From assembly GCF_029168945.1 (NCBI RefSeq), contig NC_083601.1, forward strand, positions 21,790,160 through 21,854,159: a stretch of 64,000 nt of DNA, read 5' to 3'. A program made the translations under genes and the position numbers. Under the pieces are notes generated by a model, which saw only the letters and a list, made by a program, of their open reading frames with translations, was not told the origin of the DNA and ran no database searches. The stretch's first letter is position 1, and the number at the start of each line of letters is the position of its first letter. Shown in pieces: positions 24,170 through 34,384 of the stretch. The stretch is from Cannabis sativa. Lineage: Eukaryota; Streptophyta; Magnoliopsida; Rosales; Cannabaceae.

Positions 24170-27108
24170 GAGAATGTTTTATATATTCCTAATTTTAGTA
24201 GAAACTTGATTAGTGTTTCATGTTTACAGACACAATTTTATATATTGAATTTTTCGAGTTCAAATTGTTCAATTTCTCGTAATGGATTTCATATATGTGT
24301 TGCAAACATGGAACGAGGGCTTTATGTTTTAAGACCTGATACTCAAATCTCACTAAATCTTTGAACTTTTCAATGTAGCTAAACCTAGAAGCCTTAAGAG
24401 AAAAGAGATTGATAATGATGATCAAACTTATCTATGGCATTTACGTTTAGGTCATATAGGCTTTGATAGACTCAATAGGCTAACCAAAGACGGTCCATTG
24501 AAAAATGTCATCTTAGGAGAGCTGCCAGTCTGCGAGTCTTGCCTAGAAGGAAAAATGACCAAACGTTCTTTCTGCAAAGGGAGAGCGTGCCAAAGAACCC
24601 CTAGGGTTAGTACATTCAGATGTTTGCGGACCGTTGAATGTAAAAGCCAGAGGAGGTTATGAGTATTTCGTCACTTTCATTGACAATTTCTCTAGATATA
24701 GTTTTCTTTACCTAATGCAAAAGAAATCTGAAACGTTTGAAAAGTTTCAGGAATTTCATGCTTTGGCTCAAAACCAATTAGGTAAAACATTAAAGATCTT
24801 GCGAACTGATAGGGGTGGAGAATATATGGATATGCAGTTCAAAGATCATTTAATTGAACTTGGAATTGAATACCAATATATCGCCCCTAGCACTCCACGG
24901 CGGAATGGAGTTGCGTAAAGAAGAAATCACACTCTCTTAGAAATGGTTAGGTCTATGCTTTGAGTTACTCAACTCGGCTACTACGTCATACGGGGATATG
25001 CTATTCAAATGGCAAACGATATTTTAAATGTTGTTCCATCTAAAGCAGTCCCTAAGACACCCGTCGAACTATGGAATGGTCGCACACCTAGTTTGCGCCA
25101 TTATAGGATTTGGGGGTGCCCTGCTCACGTCTTAAGAAAGAAAGAAGGCAAACTGGAATCGCGAATTGAGGTTTGCATGTTTGTCGGAAATTCTAAAGAG
25201 ACTAGGGGTGGACTATTCTATAGTCACAAGGATAACAAAGTGTTTGTCTCTACAAATGCTACTTTCCTTGAAGACAACTATATGAAAGACAACAAACCAA
25301 AAAGTGAAATTGTATTAGAGGAAATGCTCACAGATACTGTTCCTTCAAATGTACCATCTTCTTCTACTCAAGAAGAGGAACATCCCACTCCCTCAGTTGT
25401 AGCAGGCGAGAAAACTACTACTAAAGCTCCTGTTCAGAAAGTCACCGCTCCTCGTCGTAGTGGGAGGGTTTCCACAAAACCATCTCGTTATGGCTTGGAT
25501 GGTGAAATCAATATGGTCGTTGGTGACGGTATTGATGACGACCCATTGACCTATAAACAGGCAATGGCAAGTCCACAACGGAAGCGATGGTCAGCCGGTA
25601 TGGATTCAGAAATGGATTCCATGAAAAAGAACAAAGTCTTGGAATATGTAGAACCACCTGAAGATTTTCGTCCAATTGGATGTAAATGGGTCTACAAGAA
25701 GAAAAGAGGTGTTGGAGGCGAAGTCGAAACTTTCAAAGCTAGACTGGTCGCCAAGGGTTATACCCAAAGAGAAGGTGTGGACTATGAGGAAACTTTTAGT
25801 CCTGTTGCCATGCTCAAATCCATCCGAATTCTTCTCTCCATAGCTGCCGCTTTAGATTATGAAATCTGGCAAATGGATGTCAAGACAACCTTTCTTAATG
25901 GGCTTCTTGAAGAAACCATCTATATGGAGCAACCAGAAGGTTATGTTCTTCCTGGGCAGGAGAATAAAGTTTGCAAATTAAATAGGTCTATATATGGGCT
26001 TAAGCAAGCTTCTCGCTCATGGAACAAAAGGTTTGATGAGATCATCAAGACCTACGGCTTTCATCAGAATGAAGATGAACCTTGTGTTTACCAACTCAAG
26101 GAAAACCAAGTAGTAGTATTCCTGGTCCTTTATGTTGATGACATTTTGATCATTGGAAACAATGTCAAGAAAATGACTCACATCAAGGAATGGCTTGACA
26201 CTCAATTCGACATGAAAGACTTGGGTGAGGCAGCCTATGTTCTTGGTATTCAGATTGTCAGAAACGGGAAGAACAGATCCCTTGCTCTCTCTCAAACAAC
26301 TTACATTGACAAAGTTCTTGAGAGATTTTCCATGACCAATACCAAAGGGGCAAACATGCCCTCTAGACATGGTATCCGTCTATCTAAGGAACAGTGTCCT
26401 ATTGATCCTCAAGAGATAGAAGACATGGCAAGAATTCCTTATGCTTCTGCAGTTGGGAGTCTAATGTATGCTATGCTATGCACTAGACCTGACATCTGCT
26501 ATGCAGTTGGAATCGTGAGCAGGTATCAGTCAAATCCAGGAAGGGTACATTGGAACGCGGTTAAGTATATTTTGAAATACTTAAAGAGTACAAGAGATTA
26601 TGTATTAGTCTACAAGGGTGGTGCTTTGAATCCCTTAGGCTATACAAACTCAAATTTCTAGGGATGTCTTGAAGACAGGAAATCTACATCTGGGATGGTG
26701 TTTACTCTTGGGGGTGGAGCAGTGGTTTGGAGAAGTGCTAAACAAACTGCGATTTCGGATTCTACCATGGAGGCAGAATACATAGCTGCGGCTGAAGCAG
26801 CTAAAGAGGTTGTCTGGCTTAGGAAGTTCTTCACCAGTCTTGGTGTAGTTCCTGGAATGGAAAGGCCTCTAGTCCTGCTTTGTGATAACACTGGAGCTAT
26901 AGCCAACAGTAAGGAACCTCGGAGCCACAAGAGAAGTAAGCACATAGAAAGAAAGTATCATATTATCAGAGAATATGTGGCAAGAGGGGATGTACTGGTG
27001 GAGAAAGTGGATACGCAGGATAACTTGGCTGATCCATTCACCAAAGTCTTGGCAGTAACTTCATTCGAAAAGCACCGTCAGAATTTAGGATTAATTGAAA
27101 TGTACTGA
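24170..27108 (+). pseudogene. pol: Element B pol (integrase, RT, RNase H), broken
   Basis: Integrase zinc region (YLWHLRLGHIGFDRLNRL ... CESCLEGK) runs from about 24430. One frameshift near 24575 separates it from the catalytic core (24634-24918: VTFIDNFSRYSF, RTDRGGEYMD), which ends in a TAA where the catalytic Glu of the NGVAE motif is expected. A further frame change lies near 24965. From 25009 to 26661 RT is open (PIGCKWVYKKKR, DVKTTFLNGLLEE, intact YVDD at 26131-26142). A TAG at 26659-26661 interrupts RNase H, which continues to the natural stop at 27108 ([13 protein letters not shown], then [11 protein letters not shown]). There are three nonsense changes and at least two frameshifts, but the RT core is still readable. 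Confidence 0.9.
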
Positions 27109-27126
27109 TTTGTTTTATATTAGTGC

Positions 27127-27135
27127 AAGTGGGAG
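27127..27135 (+). other. Polypurine tract of element B
   Basis: AAGTGGGAG precedes the site where the 3' LTR would begin. The same tract is at 52664-52672 (A) and 61755-61763 (D). The SIRE array separates it from most of its LTR. Confidence 0.8.
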
Positions 27136-27292
27136 TTTTTTGTGTTAACTCAAACTTTTCGATCTCCTTGTTTTGATGATTAGCAAATATTTGATTATTA
27201 TTTGTTACTAATGATTTATTGATTTTGTAGCAAATTTAAAAGAGAAAATAAATATTTTGGTATTTTTACCAAACTTTTAAAAGCAACACTAA

Positions 27293-27547
27293 ATGGACTC
27301 AACAAGCATGTCAAGAGCAAAAGATTCATCAAGGGATCAACAACTCCAGACCCTATTCAAAAGAGGTCTTCAAAATCCCAAAGTCAAAAAGTCAACCCGA
27401 AAGTCAAAGTCAAAGTCAAAGTCAAGGTCAACTCTCGGGAAAAATCAACTTGGGATCAAAAACATGCAAATCAAGCTAGGAGGCTCTTCTACATCAAGAC
27501 TACTCAAAATTAAATGGTATAAATCTACTTTAGTCTTGTTAAAGTGA
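27293..27547 (+). CDS. Small basic ORF in the SIRE LTR (U3), doubtful
   Basis: An ATG-initiated 84-codon frame in U3, upstream of the TATA box. It is Lys/Ser-rich where the hexamer repeat encodes KS dipeptides. It recurs at 36261-36515 (84 codons) and 45223-45465 (80 codons); the length change is a 12-bp in-frame loss of two hexamers. Recurrence is expected because LTRs are copies, and U3 is not normally transcribed from its own promoter. I do not recognise a family. It is probably a chance ORF. Confidence 0.15.
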   Translation: MDSTSMSRAKDSSRDQQLQTLFKRGLQNPKVKKSTRKSKSKSKSRSTLGKNQLGIKNMQIKLGGSSTSRLLKIKWYKSTLVLLK

Positions 27548-27773
27548 TTTGCATAGCACACTAAGTTTTTATAAATTTGAATTTTGGCCCATTCACTAAC
27601 TTGTGCAACAAGTTTTCTCACACGATAGTTCAACATTTTTTTTGATTGAATTTCTAAATTACATTTTGTTTAACTAAGAGAACAAAGTTGGAATTTCTGA
27701 AATCGGATAATCGAGTAAGAAGTTATGCGCGTTTAAGTCCCGAAAAATGGCACTTTTGCCCTTTGGTCGATCA

Positions 27774-27846
27774 TCCGGAATTCGGATGGCAACCGGAATT
27801 CCGGTTGTAATCAATCCGGAATTCCGGTTCCCATCCGGACTTCCGG
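27774..27846 (+). promoter_or_regulatory. Cluster of four CCGGAATTCCGG-type palindromes
   Basis: Sites are at 27774 (one C lost), 27793-27804, 27816-27827 and 27835-27846 (one mismatch, CCGGACTTCCGG), about 20 bp apart and ending 68 bp before the TATA box. Equivalent clusters lie at about 36740-36815 and 45689-45763 in the other LTRs. Two of the palindromes recur before ORF3. Regular spacing on a helical face suggests protein binding, but no factor is identified. Confidence 0.55.
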
Positions 27847-27914
27847 TTCATGGCTGACCTCACCTCGGGAAACGTGCTAACGACTATAAACGGCTAGTTT
27901 TTTTTATCAAACAC

Positions 27915-27922
27915 TATATAAA
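27915..27922 (+). promoter_or_regulatory. TATA box of left SIRE LTR
   Basis: TATATAAA; copies at 36882-36889 and 45831-45838. Confidence 0.6.
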
Positions 27923-28622
27923 CTCGATTTTTCTTTCAAAAAACAAGTTGGTTGAGCATTTATTACATATATCTAACCTATCTAAGTGAGATTAAGGAGC
28001 TTCTAAGTTTGAAATCCAAACCAACACATTTCACACACTTTGAGCCAAAATTTGATTTTATTCATATTAAGTGTGCTTGCTTTTCACTCTAGGTTTCCAT
28101 TGTATCATCATATTTCTAGAGTGATTTTAGCTTGTATATCAAACACATTTCCATATTGTGATTGAGGTGAGGTTGGCACCGGTTTTGTAAACAACCCGGA
28201 AATAGTGAGATTGGCACTTTAACAATCCGAGAAAGAGGTTAATAGTCCTCGGGGCTGCGAAACTATTGTAAGAGGTTTGGAAATACCTTGGTGAAAATTT
28301 CCCGGTTGTAAGGGTTAGTCAAGCCCGTTAACTTGGCTCGATATTGGAACTCAAAGCTAGGTCCATAGCTTTGAAGACCAAGGACGTAGGTGGCATAGTT
28401 CTACCGAACCTTGTAAAAATCGAGAGTTTGCATTTTCTAATCCTTAAACTCTTTACTTTACAAGTTTAATTATTTGTCTTAATATATTGCTTGCCATACT
28501 ACTTGCTTTTACTTGATTAATTGACTAATTGCATAATTTTGTGTTAAAAGTTTTAATTTTCCGAAATTAGTTTAAATTTCCAATTCACCCCCCCTCTTGG
28601 AAACATATCTTGGGCTAACAAT

Positions 28623-28634
28623 TGGTATCAGAGC
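28623..28634 (+). other. Primer binding site of SIRE copy 1
   Basis: TGGTATCAGAGC, perfect match to the initiator-tRNA-Met site, 2 bases after the LTR. Confidence 0.9.
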
Positions 28635-28674
28635 AAGGGCTCAAATTATTTGATTAGATTTCACAATCTAGAGC

Positions 28675-30333
28675 ATGGCGTTTCCAAGTAATTCACAAAA
28701 TAACATGTTAGAAGGTTTTAGCACAAATAGAGCACCATACTTCAATGGAGTAGATTTTCCTTATTGGAAAATTAGAATGGAAACTTACCTTCAATCTATT
28801 GACTATGATTTGTGGCATATTGTGTCTAGTGGTCCTTATGTTCTTAAACATGTCATAAATGGTGTTGAAGTAATTAAGACTTATGAAGCATATGATGAAA
28901 ATGATAAGAAAATGCTTTCTAAAAATGCTAAAGCTAAATATGCTCTTATATGTGGTTTGGATAGAGATATTTTTAAAAATATTGAACAAGCCTCTACCGC
29001 TTATGATATGTGGAAAATGCTTGAAGTTACTCATCAAGGAACTAGTGCTATGAAGGAAACTAAAATTCAAATTTATTCCACTCAATATGAGAACTTTAAG
29101 ATGAAATCGGATGAAACCATTGCTAATATGTATACTCGCTTCACTACAATTACTAATGGTTTGAACTCTCTTGGCAAGGTACTTACTCAAAAGGATATGG
29201 TGACCAAGATTTTGAGAAGTCTCACCAAGGCTTATCAAGGAAAGGTGGTTGCCATTCAAGAAGCCAAGGATCTCTCAACACTTCCCTTGGAAGAACTAAT
29301 TGGCTCACTCATGAACCATGAAATTTTCATGAGTGCTCAAGAAGAAGAGGAAGTTGAGAAGAAAAAGAAGACTATTGCATTCAAGTCTTCCTCCTCACAT
29401 GCCATTAGTGAAGAAGATGAGGAAAGCTTATGTAGTGACATGGAGGACTTGGCACTCTTCTCTAAGAAATACAAAAAGTTCATGAAATTCAAAAAGAACT
29501 TTGGGAAGAGGCCACAAAGAGGGAGTGACTCAAAAGAAAGAAAAAGCAAAGATGATCCACCAATTTGCTTTGAGTGCAAGAAGCCCGGACATATGAAGAT
29601 GGATTGTCCAATGAGAAAGAAGAACAAATACAAAGGAAGGGCAATGTTGGCGGATTGGCTCAATAGTGACGAAGAGGACTCCGAAGAAGAAGGAAAGAAT
29701 GAAGTGGCAAACATGTGCATGATGGCACTTGATGATGGGGTAAGCATTTCTAACCAAAATGATTGTGATTGCGAAAATGATGATGATAACTTAGATATGT
29801 CATATGATGAGTTGTCTAATTCATTTAAGGAACTATTTGATGATTTTGGTAAATTGCTTGTTAAAAACCAAACCCTTAGAGAGAAGACCAACATGCTTTT
29901 AAAAGAAATTGAGATTTTGAAAATAAATGAAAAAGAACTTATAGCTAAATCTCAATGTGCTACATGTGCTTCACATAAGAAAGAAATTATTGATTTGAAA
30001 GCCCATGTGAGAAGCCTAAAAAATGACATATACACCTTCACTAGAGGTAAGGAAGGCTATGATCTCATGGTGGGAAACCAATCATGTGGTTTTTCAAAAA
30101 ATGGTATTGGCTATGATCCTAGTAAGAAACAAAAATTTTTGAGAAACTTTTTTGTGAAATCATCTAGTCTACCTCACTTTACATGCACGTATTGTAACCG
30201 AGATGGTCATACTATTTCCTATTGTCATGTAAAGAAATTTGCATATCTAGGCAAGACTAAATGGGTACCAAAGGGTTCTAGAACTAACATAAATGGACCC
30301 AAAGTTATATGGGTACCAAAAGCCAACAAATGA
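28675..30333 (+). CDS. gag: SIRE copy 1 Gag, intact (552 aa)
   Basis: The ATG at 28675 lies 41 bases after the primer site and the frame is open to TGA at 30331-30333. Residues about 15-60 match the DUF4219 N-terminal region (FNGVDFPYWKIRMETYLQS) and about 60-220 the UBN2 Gag core (AYDMWKMLEVTHQGT; MYTRFTTITNGLNSLGK). An acidic region and a CX2CX4HX4C zinc knuckle (CFECKKPGHMKMDC, about residue 300) follow, then a coiled segment near 400-450 and a second knuckle (CTYCNRDGHTISYC, about residue 515). It would assemble the cytoplasmic particle and package element RNA. It differs from copy 2 by four residues with no indel. Pol follows in a different frame. Confidence 0.92.
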   Translation: MAFPSNSQNNMLEGFSTNRAPYFNGVDFPYWKIRMETYLQSIDYDLWHIVSSGPYVLKHVINGVEVIKTYEAYDENDKKMLSKNAKAKYALICGLDRDIFKNIEQASTAYDMWKMLEVTHQGTSAMKETKIQIYSTQYENFKMKSDETIANMYTRFTTITNGLNSLGKVLTQKDMVTKILRSLTKAYQGKVVAIQEAKDLSTLPLEELIGSLMNHEIFMSAQEEEEVEKKKKTIAFKSSSSHAISEEDEESLCSDMEDLALFSKKYKKFMKFKKNFGKRPQRGSDSKERKSKDDPPICFECKKPGHMKMDCPMRKKNKYKGRAMLADWLNSDEEDSEEEGKNEVANMCMMALDDGVSISNQNDCDCENDDDNLDMSYDELSNSFKELFDDFGKLLVKNQTLREKTNMLLKEIEILKINEKELIAKSQCATCASHKKEIIDLKAHVRSLKNDIYTFTRGKEGYDLMVGNQSCGFSKNGIGYDPSKKQKFLRNFFVKSSSLPHFTCTYCNRDGHTISYCHVKKFAYLGKTKWVPKGSRTNINGPKVIWVPKANK

Positions 30334-30347
30334 ACTTGTTTTTGTAG

Positions 30348-33300
30348 GAATCAACAAGAAAGAGCCAAAGCTTATGGTTCTTGGATAGTGGATGTTCAAA
30401 GCATATGACCGGTGATCCATCAAGATTTTCAAGCTTTAAAAGCAAGGAAAGTGGCTTTGTCACTTTTGGAGACAATTCAAAAGGAAAAATCTTGGGCATT
30501 GGTGATATCGGTAACGTATACTCTCCATGTATTAAAAATGTGCTTCTTGTTGATAATCTTAAACATAACTTGCTTAGTATTAGTTAATTATGTGATATAG
30601 GTTTTCGTGTTGTGTTTGAATCCTCAAAATGCTCCATTGAAAATGTTTCAACCAATGAAGTTATTTTCCTTGGAGTAAGGAAGGATAATGTGTATGTTAT
30701 TGATGTTGATTCTTTTGATAGTAAAAATAAATGTTTACTTAGAATTTATGAATGATAATTCTTGGTTGTGGCATAGAAGATTAGGACATGCTAGTATGGA
30801 TTCTATTTCAAAATTGGTTAGAAAAAATCTTGTTATTGGTTTGCCATCTATTCCGTTTGTTAAAGATAAACTTTGTGATGCATGCCAATTTGGAAAACAA
30901 ATTAAAACATCTTTTCATTCCAAGAAAGAAATTTCAACTACTAGACCTTTGCAATTGCTTCATATTGATTTATTTGGTCCTTCTAGAATTGCTAGTCTTG
31001 GTGGTAAATACTATGCTTTTGTAATTGTTGATGATTTTTCAAGATTTACTTGGGTTATTTTCTTGACTCTTAAAAGTGATGTTTTGGAAAACTTTGTCAA
31101 ATTTTGTAAAAATGTGCAAAATGAAAAAGGATATTCTATTACCTCCGTTAGGAGTGACCATGGTGGTGAGTTTGACAATGATGCCTTAGAATTGTTTTGT
31201 GATGATCATGGTTTTAACCATAACTTTTCGGCACCAAGAACTCCACAACAAAATGGAGTTGTCGAAAGGAAGAATAGAACAATTCAAGAAATGGCTAGGT
31301 CAATGCTAAATGAAATTTCATTACCAAAATATTTTTGGGCCGAGGCCGTTAATACCTCTTGCTATATTTTGAATCGTGTTTTCATTAGGCCAAACATGAA
31401 TAAAACCCCTTATGAGCTTTGGAAAGGAAGAAAACCCAACATTGGTTATTTTAAAGTTTTTGGATGCAAATGTTACATTTTAAACACCAAGGACAACCTT
31501 GGAAAATTTGATGCGAAATCCGATGTTGGAATTTTTATAGGGTATTCAACACATAGTAAAGCTTATAGAATTTATAACAAAAGAACTAATGTTGTTTAAG
31601 AATCTATTCATGTTGCTTTTGATGAGACTAACCCGCCTACAAGCAAAAGTTTAGATGATGATGTTGTAGGTTTGGGAGATGAGGTTCAAAATCTCGAAAT
31701 TGGAGAGACTTCCAATGCTCCTTCACAAACTCCCAAAGAGGAACCACCCGTGGAAAAGGTAAATGAAAGCCAAGGTATGAACTCTAACCTTCCACATGAG
31801 TGGAAATTCAAAAGTGCTCATCCTATAGACCAAATTCTAGGTGATCCTTCTCAAGGTGTCACTACTAGAAACTCCTTAGAAACTTGTGTAATTTCATTGC
31901 TTTTATTTCTCAAATTGAACCAAAGAATTTTAAAGAGGCCGAAGTTGATGAATTTTGGCTTCTAGCTATGCAAGAAGAAATAAATCAATTTATAAGAAAT
32001 AATGTTTGGGAGTTAGTTCCAAGACCGTCACATCAATCGGTGATTGGAACAAAATGGGTCTATAGAAATAAGGTAGATGAGCATGGGGTCATTGTGCGTA
32101 ACAAGGCTAGATTAGTGGCCCAAGGTTACAATCAAGAAGAAGGAATTGATTATGAGGAAACCTTTGCCCCGGTAGCAAGACTTGAGTCCATTAGAATGTT
32201 GTTAGCTTTTGCATGCCACAAGAATTTTATCTTGTATCAAATGGATGTAAAAAGTGCATTCTTAAATGGGTACATTATGGAAGAGGTTTATGTCTCTCAA
32301 CCACCGGTTTTCAAAATCATAAATACCCTAACCATGTTTACAAATTGTAAAAGGCTTTATATGGTTTAAAGCAAGCTCCTAGAGCTTGGTATGAAAAGAT
32401 TAAGCACTTTTCTTATTTGAAATGGTTTTTCAATGGGTAAAGCGGATAATACACTTTTTATAAAAAGAAAATCCAAAGACATTATTATAGTACAAATTTA
32501 TGTTGATGATATTATTTTTGGTGCTACTAATGATGCTCTTTGTGAAGAATTTTCTAAGTGTATGCATAGTGAGTTTGAGATGAGCATGATGGGAGAACTC
32601 AATTTTTTTCTTGGACTTCAAATCAAGCAACAAAAGGATGGCATATTCATAGGTCAAACTAAGTACATCAAGGATCTTCTTCAAAAGTTTGACTTGGCAA
32701 ATGCAAAGTCCATGAATACACCCATGAGCACATCCATAAAGATGGACAAAGATGAAAGCGGTAAGAATGTGGACATCACCAAGTATCGAGGTATGATTGG
32801 CTCTTTATTATATTTAACCGCTAGTAGACCGGATATTTTGTTTAGTGTTGGTCTTTGTGCTAGGTACCAATCTTGTCCTAAAGAATCCCACTTGAGTGCC
32901 GTTAAAAGAATATTTAGATACTTGATAGGCACAATGAATCTAGGACTTTGGTACCCCAAGAACTCAAACTTTGAAATAGTTAGCTACTCGGATGCCGACT
33001 TTGCCGGTTGTAAGACGGATAGAAAAAGTACTAGTGGAACTTGTCACTTTCTAGGAAATTCCTTAGTGTCATGGTTTAGCAAGAAACAAAACTCGGTAGC
33101 TCTATCCACAACCGAAGCCGAATATATAGCCGCGGGTAGTTGTTGTGCACAAATACTTTGGATGAAACAAACTCTTAAGGATTTTGATATTGATTTTGAA
33201 TGTACACCCATAAAGTGTGATAACACTAGTGCCATTAACCTCTCTACAGAATCCAATATTGCATTCTAGAGCCAAGCATATTGACATAAGGCACCACTTC

Positions 33301-33450
33301 CTTAGAGATCATATCCAAAGAGGTGATATTATGCTAGACTTTGTAAGCACCGAATTCCAATTAGCGGATATATTCACCAAGCCTCTTAGTGATGAGAGAT
33401 TTAGTTTCATTAGAAGAGAGCTAGGCATGACCAACCTAAATGAAATATAA
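30348..33450 (+). pseudogene. pol: SIRE copy 1 Pol (protease, integrase, RT, RNase H), broken
   Basis: Pol opens in the -1 frame relative to Gag after TAG at 30345-30347. Protease: WFLDSGCSKHMTGD. Integrase: RRLGHASMDSIS, CDACQFGK, IDLFGPSR, RSDHGGEFD and NGVVERKNRT, so the HHCC and D-D-E residues are all present. [18 protein letters not shown] and YVDD (32499-32510). RNase H: SYSDADFAGCKTDRKSTSG. Lesions shared with copy 2 are the frame change at the gag end, TAA at 31597 and TGA at 32418. Private lesions are TAA at 30585, a 1-base loss near 31874, a 1-base loss near 32306, TAA at 32348, a 1-base gain near 32393 and a 1-base gain near 33247. The protease-integrase join (about 30735) is out of frame in both copies, but by different sequence. 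Confidence 0.9.
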
Positions 33451-34384
33451 GGTTTGTTAGCTATAAAAAATTTCATGTCTCTTTACTTACTTATTTATGC
33501 ATAATTGTTCCAAATATGATATTAATAAGATTTATATGCATAGATGAGAAAATTTATTGATACTTGACCTATATGAACTATCCTTGTTGAGAAACTTAAA
33601 ATTATAGGTCAAAATGTGGATTTTTGGTGAACTTTGGACTTGTTTTTAAACAAGTGAACATGTGAATTTTTGCATATTTGATTTTCTTATGTGTCTATAT
33701 GCTTGAATATGTGAAATAGAGTGTATTTAGTATGCCTATAGGTTTGCCTTGATTGAAATTTGCATGAAACAAATTTTTGGTACCTCACTTGTTGAATTTT
33801 TAGATTTTTAGGCCTAAAAGAGTGTTTTTCGTCAAACTCTCTCATTTTTCAACATTTTTCGATTCCGTAAGTTTGTACACCTCACATTTTATTTTATAAA
33901 ACTGCTGGAAAAAGAATTTTTCAATTTCGTTGCATAAAACTCATTTTTGGTACGGTTCTAGTTTTCTTGGCAATTTTCGAAAAACTTACCGTAAATCGTC
34001 ATTTTTCATTATTTTTCAGATTTTCTTGTTTGAGCAATTTTGTTTTATCATATTAAAGGTATTAGAATTGGTTTGGGGTCATTTGGGTCAAAATTGGATT
34101 TTTTAGCACGTTTTTAGGAAAAAAATTTTCTGGTCCTGTACCAACCGGAATTCCGGTTGTACCATCCGGAATTCCGGATGGCACGGGATCAGCAATAGGG
34201 GCGTTTTTGTCTTTTTAATGCGATTTTTTCCCTTTTTAAACCCTACCACCGAATTTCTCCTCCCCCATTCAGTTTTTTCAACCCTAATTCAGCAGCCATC
34301 CTCTCCTTTTCTCTAAAATTCTCTCTTTCAATTCCTCACTTTCATCTTCAAATAATTAAAAGAAAAAGAGAAGTGTGTTCTTCA
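33451..34384 (+). other. SIRE copy 1 spacer between pol and ORF3
   Basis: No coding sequence. It contains palindromes at 34145-34156 and 34166-34177, a TATA-like TTTTTAAA at 34233-34240 and a pyrimidine-rich stretch (about 34255-34350) resembling a 5' UTR before the ORF3 ATG. The palindrome-to-TATA spacing (about 56 bp) is close to that in the LTR (68 bp). Confidence 0.5.
34145..34177 (+). promoter_or_regulatory. Palindrome pair upstream of ORF3, copy 1
   Basis: AACCGGAATTCCGGTT (34143-34158) and the perfect 20-bp palindrome CCATCCGGAATTCCGGATGG (34162-34181). The same two palindromes occur in the LTR in the opposite order. This may be an internal promoter element; function is inferred only. 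Confidence 0.45.

Larger units (their letters stand above)
27143..28620 (+). repeat. SIRE LTR, left (1478 bp)
   Basis: TGTTAACTC...GGGCTAACA gives TGTTA/TAACA ends. It contains a GTCAAA hexamer run (4 units before a variant GTCAAG, near 27402), a palindrome cluster (27774-27846) and a TATA box at 27915-27922. Private differences include an indel in the first palindrome and CTGCGA for GTGCGA near 28255. Confidence 0.93.

Noticed and set aside
28708..29894. Long minus-strand frames of 183 and 185 codons opposite gag (also at 37676-38862)
   Set aside because: They are antisense shadows of the intact gag frame, with composition dictated by it and no independent motif.
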